The notes under the pieces are model-generated. The model was not told the DNA's origin, searched no databases, and was given only the letters and a program-made list of their open reading frames with translations. The translations under genes were made by a program, and so were the position numbers. Positions 31,599-36,854 of a stretch of 36,854 nucleotides of DNA are shown in pieces. Source of the stretch: Acidobacteriota bacterium (GTDB taxonomy: Bacteria > Actinomycetota > Acidimicrobiia > Acidimicrobiales > Palsa-688); NCBI GenBank assembly GCA_028876385.1, contig JAGWSF010000086.1, positions 1-36,854 on the forward strand. Direction: 5' to 3'. How positions within the stretch are numbered: the stretch's first letter is position 1; the number at the start of each line of letters is the position of its first letter.

Positions 31599-32086
31599 GT
31601 GAGGTCCACCGAGAAGGCCCGGGACTGCTCGTAGGGCCCGAAGGATGGCACCCGGGTGTAGCCCCGCGCGGTGTAGAGGGCCTCGGCTTCCGGCTGGCGG
31701 GGACCGGTCTCGAGCACCAGCTGGCGATAGCCGGCCGCCTCCGCCTCCCGCTCCAAACCGTCGAGTACCGCAGCGGCCAGACCCTGCCGGCGGTGTCCGG
31801 GATGGGTCCACATGCGCTTGACCTCGCAGACACCCGGGGCGTGCCGGCGGAAGCCGCCCCCGGCCACGGCCATGTCCTCGCCGTCGGGGCCCACGGAGAC
31901 GAGCACGAGGAACAGCCCGGAGGGCGGGTCGAACTGGTGCTCCTCGGTGTGGTTCATCTCGTCGTTGGCTCCGTAGCGGGCGTGGTATTCCGCCGCCAAA
32001 CCGGCCAGGAGGGGCTCGACCAGCGGGTCACCGAGACGGACTCTTCGCAGCTCCACGGCCGCCATACTGGCCGCCGCCCGCTTCAA
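31586..32086 (-). CDS. GNAT-family N-acetyltransferase
   Basis: A GNAT-fold protein of 166 residues if started at TTG 32086, or 159 from ATG 32065. TTG overlaps the thioesterase stop as TTGA and has GGAGAG nine bases upstream; the ATG has no clear ribosome site but gives a more usual N terminus (MAAVELRRVRLGD). The acetyl-CoA binding segment is clear: VKRMWTHPGHRRQGLAAAVL, followed by QLVLETGPRQPEAEALYTAR and GYTRVPSFGPY, the common pattern of small-molecule acetyltransferases. Acceptor unknown. Its 3' end merges into a 20-bp tandem repeat. Confidence 0.88.
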   Translation of the reverse strand: MKRAAASMAAVELRRVRLGDPLVEPLLAGLAAEYHARYGANDEMNHTEEHQFDPPSGLFLVLVSVGPDGEDMAVAGGGFRRHAPGVCEVKRMWTHPGHRRQGLAAAVLDGLEREAEAAGYRQLVLETGPRQPEAEALYTARGYTRVPSFGPYEQSRAFSVDLTARP

Positions 32087-32526
32087 GTGGGGGAACTCTC
32101 CGGCGTTGGCGCCGTGGACCGTAGACCGGGCACCCCCTCCTCGGCCGGAATGTTCTGCAGTCGCACCTGACCGCGCGCCACCAAGCGGCCCTGCTCATCG
32201 GTGATCTCCACCAGCCACAGTTGCTGGGTCCGGCCCCGGTGCACCGGGGTCGCCACGGCCTCGACGGTGCCCGACCCGATGGCACGGATGAAGTCGGTGT
32301 GATTGGACACGCCGACCACCCGGCCACGATCACCGAACCACGCCGCGGCGGCCATGCTTGCCGCCGTCTCGACCAACGAGCACCAGGCCCCGCCATGGAC
32401 GATCCCGTAGGGCTGCAGAACAGCCGGTGTGACGTCCATCGACAGGGCGACCCGCTCCGGGGTGACCTCGCCGAAACGAAAGCCGAGAGTCTCGTTGAGG
32501 CCGGAGTTGCGATCGAAACCACTCAT
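32083..32526 (-). CDS. PaaI-type hotdog thioesterase
   Basis: A 147-residue single hotdog domain from ATG 32526. The PYGIVHGGAWCSLVETAAS segment has the HGG turn and the active-site Glu/helix of PaaI (4-HBT type) thioesterases. VVGVSNHTDFIRAIGSGTVE and RGRTQQLWLVEITDEQGRL complete the fold. Such enzymes release free acids from phenylacetyl-CoA-like or other stalled acyl-CoAs, a clearing role that suits the CoA-rich setting. It is cotranscribed with the downstream GNAT gene, overlapping by four bases if the latter starts at TTG. Confidence 0.92.
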   Translation of the reverse strand: MSGFDRNSGLNETLGFRFGEVTPERVALSMDVTPAVLQPYGIVHGGAWCSLVETAASMAAAAWFGDRGRVVGVSNHTDFIRAIGSGTVEAVATPVHRGRTQQLWLVEITDEQGRLVARGQVRLQNIPAEEGVPGLRSTAPTPESSPT

Positions 32527-32597
32527 GGGCGGCAGGCTAACTGCCTCGACCGTCTCCCGTCCTCCGGTCGGGCCGCCTCAGGCGATCGGGCCGGAAC

Positions 32598-32640
32598 GGC
32601 GGACCCGGACCGGGACGGCGGACCCGGACCGGGACCGGAG
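32598..32640. repeat. 19-bp tandem repeat between thioesterase and carboxylase genes
   Basis: GGCGGACCCGGACCGGGAC occurs at 32598-32616 and again, exactly, at 32617-32635, with a short third partial copy after it. It lies in the 235-base gap between the divergent thioesterase and carboxylase genes, just before the promoter at 32642. Confidence 0.9.
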
Positions 32641-32641
32641 C

Positions 32642-32670
32642 TTGACGGCCGGTCCCGGCACTTGTAGACC
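32642..32670 (+). promoter_or_regulatory. Candidate promoter of the acyl-CoA carboxylase gene
   Basis: -35 TTGACG (32642-32647), a 17-base spacer and -10 TAGACC (32665-32670). The spacer starts with a perfect palindrome GCCGG-TC-CCGGC (32648-32659), a plausible operator. The ATG is about 90 bases downstream, leaving an untranslated leader of about 85 bases. Confidence 0.45.
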
Positions 32671-32761
32671 TGTCAGCCGTGTCCGACCACCGGCCCTCAC
32701 ACCACCCCGCGCGCCGGCCTGGCCAGCACCCAGTCGCCTCGATCGCCGGGTTGGAGGTCGG

Positions 32762-34267
32762 ATGACCGGGCCAGACGGCTCGGAGGGTTGGCGGGAGGTA
32801 CTCGAGGATCTCGAGCAGCGGCGTGCCCAGGCCCGCGCCATGGGCGGCGCCGAGCGCCTCGGACGCCACCATGCGGCCGGCAAGCTCGACGCCCGGGCCC
32901 GCATCGACCGCCTGGTCGACGCGGGTTCCTTCGCCGAGATAGGGACGCTCGTCGGTGGGCCCGACGCTCCGGCTGACGCCGTGGTGATCGGGTCGGGCAC
33001 CGTGGAAGGCCGCCCTGTCATGGTCGCCGCCGAGGATTTCACCGTCCTGGCCGGAACGATCAGTTCCTCGGCCAACGCCAAGCGCTACCGGGTGGCCGAG
33101 ATCGCCCTCATCGACAGGGTCCCTTTGGTGATGGTGCTCGAAGGCGCCGGCTTTCGGGCCGACGGCCGGGCCCACACCAGAACCCCGACCGACCTCATCG
33201 CCCAGAGCCGCTGCTCGGGCCGGGTCCCCCTGGTGAGCGCCGTTCTGGGGGCATCCGCCGGCCACGGGGCCCTCGTCGCTCCCATGTCGGATTTCACCGT
33301 GATGAGCTCCCAGGCGTCGATATTCACCGCCGGACCGCCGGTGGTACTCGAGTCCCTCGGCGAGCAGATATCCAAAGGCGATCTCGGGGGGCCAAGGGTG
33401 GCGGTGGCGAGCGGCCTGGTGCACAACGAAGCGCCCGACGACGAGTCCGCGCTCGATCAGGTCCGGACCTACCTTCGGTACTTCCCGTCATCGGCGTGGT
33501 CCTACCCCCCCGACCTACCGGGTGGCGACGACGGCTACCGTGAGGTGCCGGAACTGCTGGAGCTGGTCCCCCGCAACGGGCGGCACGTCTACGACATGCG
33601 CCAGGTGGTCGACGCGATCTTCGATGCTGACTCCCTCTTCGAGGTCCAGCCCGACTTCGGGCCGTCGCTGCTGTGCTTCCTCGGCCGCCTGGGTGGCCAT
33701 CCGGTGGCGGTGGTGGCCAACCAACCGCAGGTGCTGGCGGGATCGGTCGATGCCGACGGGGCTGATAAGGGCGCCCACTTCATCGCCGTCGCCGACTCGT
33801 TCCACCTGCCGCTCGTGTTCCTGGCGGACAATCCCGGCGTCATGCCCGGCAGCCAGTCCGAGCGTCAGGGGATTCTGCGCAGCGGGGCCCGCATGTTCGC
33901 CGCCCAGACCCAGGCCCGAGTCCCGAAGCTGACCGTGGTGATACGCAAGGCTTACGGCTTCGGGTCGATGGTGATGGGCATGATCGGCTTCGACGGCCAA
34001 TCGGCCACCTTCACCTTCCCAGGAGCCACCATGGGGGCCATGGGAGCGGCGGCCATGAGCCGGGCCCGGGGTTCGGACGAGGACGAAGCTACTCTCCTGC
34101 GCCGTTTGGAGGTGGAGGCCTCCTACCGGTCCGCGGAGAGCTTCGGCCAGGACGAGATGATCAGCCCCGTGGAGACCCGCAACCGCCTCTTGCAGGCCCT
34201 CGAACGGGCCCTTCACCGCCGCCAGGCCGCCGCCCAACCGGCGTCGCGCACGGCCATCATGCCGTAG
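32762..34267 (+). CDS. Acyl-CoA carboxylase beta subunit (carboxyltransferase)
   Basis: ATG 32762 with GGAGGT just upstream gives 501 residues, the normal length for biotin-dependent carboxyltransferase beta subunits. Landmarks: ERLGRHHAAGKLDARARIDR at the N terminus, IGSGTVEGRPVMVAAEDFTV, the first oxyanion region ASAGHGALVAPMSDF, and in the C-terminal half LVFLADNPGVMPGSQSE and RKAYGFGSMVMG, which place the acyl-CoA and carboxybiotin. It moves CO2 from carboxybiotin to an acyl-CoA such as propionyl- or methylcrotonyl-CoA. The biotin carboxylase/carrier subunit is not in the window and must be supplied elsewhere. Acyl specificity is not readable by eye. Confidence 0.92.
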   Translation: MTGPDGSEGWREVLEDLEQRRAQARAMGGAERLGRHHAAGKLDARARIDRLVDAGSFAEIGTLVGGPDAPADAVVIGSGTVEGRPVMVAAEDFTVLAGTISSSANAKRYRVAEIALIDRVPLVMVLEGAGFRADGRAHTRTPTDLIAQSRCSGRVPLVSAVLGASAGHGALVAPMSDFTVMSSQASIFTAGPPVVLESLGEQISKGDLGGPRVAVASGLVHNEAPDDESALDQVRTYLRYFPSSAWSYPPDLPGGDDGYREVPELLELVPRNGRHVYDMRQVVDAIFDADSLFEVQPDFGPSLLCFLGRLGGHPVAVVANQPQVLAGSVDADGADKGAHFIAVADSFHLPLVFLADNPGVMPGSQSERQGILRSGARMFAAQTQARVPKLTVVIRKAYGFGSMVMGMIGFDGQSATFTFPGATMGAMGAAAMSRARGSDEDEATLLRRLEVEASYRSAESFGQDEMISPVETRNRLLQALERALHRRQAAAQPASRTAIMP

Positions 34268-34332
34268 CCCGCGGCCGGATCTGTTCGTGCCATAGTGCCC
34301 AGCGAGAGGAACCGTCCGGAAGGAGCACGAAA

Positions 34333-35094
34333 ATGACGTTCGCAGTGGTGACCGGGGCGTCCCGGGGGATGGGCCGCAGTTGCGTGGAGCAGGTCCGGGC
34401 CCTGGCCGACCATGTGGTCGCCGTAGACCTCGACGCCCCTGACATAGAGGGCACGCTCGGGATGGCCTGCGACATCTCCGATGCCGGCGCGATCGCCGCC
34501 TTGGTGGCTCAGGTGCGAGATCTGGGACCGCTACGGGCCCTGGTCCACGCCGCCGGCATCTCCCCGACCATGGGCGACCCCCGCCGGGTCCTCGCCGTCA
34601 ACCTGGTCGGCAGCCACCTGCTCGTGGACGCCTTCGAGCCGTTGGTCGGGCCCGGGTCGTCAGCGGTGCTGTTCTCCTCGCTGGCGGCCTACCAGATCGC
34701 CCCCTTCGCCCAAGCCGATCAGGACGCCATCCTCGACGACCCGGGCGCACCTGACTTCCTCGACCGTATCGTCGCGACGGTCGTCGACAGCGGCCATGCC
34801 TATGCCGTCTCGAAGCGGGGGGTGGTGCGCCTGGCCGGGCGCGCCGCGGTCCGCTGGGCCCGGCTCGGAGGTCGGATCAACTCCGTTGCCCCTGGGCTCA
34901 TCGACACCCCTATGGGCCAGCAGGAGCTCGAGGGCCAGCCAGCCATGCGGGACATGTTCGAGAAGTCGCCGATGGGGCGACTCGGGCGGCCCGAGGAGGT
35001 CGCTGCGGTGGTCGGCTTCCTCCTGTCGGACCAAGCGTCGTTCGTGTCAGGCATCGACGTCCTCGTGGACGGGGCCCTCCTGCCCAACCTCTGA
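34333..35094 (+). CDS. SDR oxidoreductase, 3-alpha-hydroxysteroid dehydrogenase/carbonyl reductase-like
   Basis: A 253-residue SDR with a strong ribosome site (GGAAGGAGCACGAAA before ATG). Motifs: TGASRGMGRS, VHAAGI, FSSLAAYQ (Ser), HAYAVSKRGV (catalytic Tyr and Lys) and APGLIDTPMG. The shortened early region and the 30-residue insert between the Ser and Tyr (ADQDAILDDPGAPDFLDRI) are reminiscent of Comamonas HsdA-type 3-alpha-HSD/carbonyl reductases. That likeness is from memory of the family pattern, so steroid activity is only suggestive. It lies 65 bases after the carboxylase gene, same strand, and converges with the acyl-CoA dehydrogenase gene. Confidence 0.88.
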   Translation: MTFAVVTGASRGMGRSCVEQVRALADHVVAVDLDAPDIEGTLGMACDISDAGAIAALVAQVRDLGPLRALVHAAGISPTMGDPRRVLAVNLVGSHLLVDAFEPLVGPGSSAVLFSSLAAYQIAPFAQADQDAILDDPGAPDFLDRIVATVVDSGHAYAVSKRGVVRLAGRAAVRWARLGGRINSVAPGLIDTPMGQQELEGQPAMRDMFEKSPMGRLGRPEEVAAVVGFLLSDQASFVSGIDVLVDGALLPNL

Positions 35095-35135
35095 CCGCCC
35101 CGTGGAGTGCGGGGAGCCGGCCGCCCCCCACCCTG

Positions 35136-36368
35136 TCAGCTGCGGGGGATCCGGCTCCAGGGAAGATCGCGGTCGTAGCCGGGCTCGCGGGGCAGGCCGA
35201 GGGCCCGCTCGGCCAGGTTGTTCTTCTGGACCTCGGTGGTCCCCCCGCCGATCGACACCGAGTAGCGGCCGACCAGTTCGGCTCCCACCCAGAGCTGCAC
35301 CTCGTCCTCGCCGGTGGTCGCCGATACCCCGGCGATAGCGGTCGCCAGGTCCCCCGAGCGGGCCCGGTTGGCGGTCATGAACAGCTTGAGAATGGAGGGA
35401 TCCACGGGCGGCTTCTCCCGGCGGCGAACCGCGGTCATGATCCGGTCGGCCATCAGGTCGAGGACCTTCTCGCGGGTGAAGAAGTCGGCCAGCTTTTGGC
35501 GCACCAGGCCGTCCCCGGTCCGCCCGTGGATCTCGGCCAGGCGGAGCAGGTTCGGGTAGGTCTTGTTGCCGCTCCCGCCGATCAGAGCCGCCTCGTTGGC
35601 CAACACCGTGCGGGCCACCGCCCAACCGCCGTCGATCTGGCCGACGACGTTGGCTACCGGAACCCGCACCTCCTCCAGGAAGACCTCGTTGAAATGGGCC
35701 GCTCCCGTCGCCTGGACCAGCGGTCGCACCTCGACACCCGGCGCATCCATGTCGATGAGCAGGAAAGTTATGCCCTGGTGCTTGGGCCGGTCCGGGCTGG
35801 TGCGCACGAGCAGGAACCCGTGGTCACACCACTGGGCCGCGGAGTTCCAGACCTTCTGACCGGTGACCACGAACTCGTCGCCGTCGCGCACCGCCCGGCA
35901 ACCGAGAGAAGCCAGGTCCGACCCCGAGCCCGGTTCACTGAACAGCTGGCACCAGGCGTCCTCACCCGAATGCAGCCGGGGCAGCAGCTCCCGCTTCTGC
36001 TCCTCGGTGCCGTAAGCCATCAGAGCCGGTCCGAGCATGGCGATGCTGGAGGCGATGAAGCCCGAGCTGCCGTTGTACGCCCGCGCCTCCTCGTTGTAGA
36101 TGCTCTCCTGCCAGGCCGGCCCGTCCTGACCGCCGTACTCCTTGGGGTAGGTGAAGGCGGTCATCCCTGCGTCGAAGCGGGTGCGCTGCCACGCCCGACC
36201 CCTGTCGAAGTCGAGCCGGGCGTCGTCGCCCGATGTGTGGAAGGTCAACCGCCAGGGGCTGGACTGCCGCTTGGGCTCGGAGTTGGCATCCAAGAAGCGC
36301 CGCACCTCGGAACGGAAGGCCGCTTGCTCAGGGGTGTCATGGTTAACAGTGGCGTCCATGGTGCTCAT
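35136..36368 (-). CDS. Acyl-CoA dehydrogenase (FadE type)
   Basis: A 410-residue acyl-CoA dehydrogenase from ATG 36368. FAD and substrate segments: TYPKEYGGQDGPAW, LFSEPGSGSDLASLGCRAVR, VVTGQKVWNSAAQWCDHGFL and SIGGGTTEVQKNNLAERALG. Where medium-chain enzymes have the catalytic Glu in YEGT, this has GGGT, as in many actinobacterial FadE proteins that place the base elsewhere or work as unequal heterotetramers; I cannot assign the base by eye. It introduces an alpha,beta double bond into an acyl-CoA, feeding the hydratases in the window. The ANTAR regulator gene lies 50 bases upstream on the same strand. Confidence 0.92.
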   Translation of the reverse strand: MSTMDATVNHDTPEQAAFRSEVRRFLDANSEPKRQSSPWRLTFHTSGDDARLDFDRGRAWQRTRFDAGMTAFTYPKEYGGQDGPAWQESIYNEEARAYNGSSGFIASSIAMLGPALMAYGTEEQKRELLPRLHSGEDAWCQLFSEPGSGSDLASLGCRAVRDGDEFVVTGQKVWNSAAQWCDHGFLLVRTSPDRPKHQGITFLLIDMDAPGVEVRPLVQATGAAHFNEVFLEEVRVPVANVVGQIDGGWAVARTVLANEAALIGGSGNKTYPNLLRLAEIHGRTGDGLVRQKLADFFTREKVLDLMADRIMTAVRRREKPPVDPSILKLFMTANRARSGDLATAIAGVSATTGEDEVQLWVGAELVGRYSVSIGGGTTEVQKNNLAERALGLPREPGYDRDLPWSRIPRS

Positions 36369-36392
36369 CTTCTACATTCCGTCCGCTATGGT

Positions 36393-36417
36393 CGCCGGGA
36401 CGGTATCACTCCCGGCG
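36393..36417 (-). terminator. Hairpin between the ANTAR and acyl-CoA dehydrogenase genes
   Basis: CGCCGGGA (36393-36400) pairs with TCCCGGCG (36410-36417), an 8-bp perfect stem with a 9-base loop, starting one base after the ANTAR gene stop. There is no T-run. It may weaken read-through into the dehydrogenase gene or be a processing signal. Confidence 0.4.
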
Positions 36418-36418
36418 G

Positions 36419-36854
36419 TCAGGGAAGCTTGCGGAAAGCCAGCACGTCGCCGGCCACGTCCCGAACGGACCGCCTAGCGGCACGAGCCGAGCGGCGGATC
36501 CGCTCGAAGGCCTCGGCCGCGTCGAGGTCGTGCAGACCCATCAGCATTCCGACCGCCCGGTCTATGGATATGCGCACCGACAGGGCCCGCTCGAGTTGAC
36601 CGACCAGCTGCTCATGGCGCGCCCCGAGCAGCGCCGTCGTCAACAGGTGCTCGATTACCTGGTCGAAGGCTTGGACGGCGGCCACGTCGCTGCGGTCCCA
36701 GCCGTGAGCCTCTCGGTGGTAGACGTTCAGCGATCCGACGGCCGCCCCCGCCACGTGGACCGGCACCCCCAGGATGCCGCGTATCCCGTTGCCGACCAGC
36801 ACCGGGCGGAGGTCCGCCCACCGGTCGTCTTCGGCCATGTCGGACACCATGACC
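36419..36854 (-). CDS. GAF-ANTAR antitermination regulator, 5' truncated
   Basis: The frame is open to the window edge; Met at 36850 is internal, since the frame continues to the end. The first 70 residues are the end of a GAF domain (IRGILGVPVHVAGAAVGSLN, then VYHREAHGW). Residues about 85-140 form an ANTAR RNA-binding domain: LERALSVRISIDRAVGMLMG, then AEAFERIRRSARAARRSVRD and VAGDVLAF. ANTAR proteins bind paired hexaloop hairpins in leader RNAs and prevent termination. The Ala-Arg-rich stretch differs from the commoner SQxxN at that place. Target unknown; the acyl-CoA dehydrogenase gene downstream is a candidate. Confidence 0.88.
   Translation of the reverse strand, partial: VMVSDMAEDDRWADLRPVLVGNGIRGILGVPVHVAGAAVGSLNVYHREAHGWDRSDVAAVQAFDQVIEHLLTTALLGARHEQLVGQLERALSVRISIDRAVGMLMGLHDLDAAEAFERIRRSARAARRSVRDVAGDVLAFRKLP

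Overview
This is a very GC-rich window whose gene content points to a high-GC actinobacterium, most likely of the class Acidimicrobiia. The clues are a mycofactocin-coupled SDR, an NDMA-dependent-type alcohol dehydrogenase, an F420-type LLM oxidoreductase, a GAF-ANTAR regulator and a secreted protein with [17 protein letters not shown] repeats. Taxonomy is inferred from content and was not tested. Nearly all genes are complete and closely packed, often with 4-base start/stop overlaps. No stretch over 300 bases lacks a gene. I saw no rRNA, tRNA, CRISPR array or transposase.

Layout. 1-5.5 kb: a 5'-truncated zinc dehydrogenase, a secreted GH3 hydrolase with C-terminal repeats, a HAD phosphatase coupled to a small SFPASDPP-motif protein, and a PYROXD2/CrtI-like FAD oxidoreductase. 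5.6-10 kb: a hotdog-like protein, an LLM oxidoreductase, and a fused two-domain CoA-transferase whose first half has lost its catalytic Asp. 10-18.1 kb, minus strand: a compact catabolic operon running from a CoA ligase through an enoyl-CoA hydratase, a DUF35 protein, an Ltp2-like thiolase homologue and an SDR to a lone molybdenum hydroxylase large subunit, preceded by a mycofactocin-coupled SDR. 18.2-23 kb: an EAL phosphodiesterase and an operon of an acetoacetate-decarboxylase-like protein plus two amidohydrolase-2 paralogues, divergent from an IclR regulator. 24-28.6 kb: an alcohol dehydrogenase with a MarR regulator, facing an operon of an enoyl-CoA hydratase homologue, a DegT-fold enzyme with His in place of the PLP lysine, and an SDR. 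28.7-36.9 kb: propionyl-CoA synthetase with a SatP-type transporter, a GNAT, a PaaI thioesterase, an acyl-CoA carboxylase beta subunit, a 3-alpha-HSD-like SDR, an acyl-CoA dehydrogenase and a truncated GAF-ANTAR regulator.

The genes suggest uptake, CoA activation and chain shortening of unusual carboxylic acids, perhaps terpenoid, steroid side-chain or alicyclic, ending in acetyl/propionyl units. The substrate cannot be read from the sequence.

Most noteworthy: (i) a near-identical promoter/operator, TTGACC(A/T)TGTCAATGAT, before both the alcohol dehydrogenase-MarR pair and the hydratase-DegT-SDR operon, which suggests one small regulon; (ii) the ColD/RfbH-like Lys-to-His replacement in that operon's DegT enzyme, with no sugar-nucleotide genes nearby; (iii) five arrays of 19-20 bp tandem repeats at gene boundaries, three of which repeat the stop codon of the adjoining gene.
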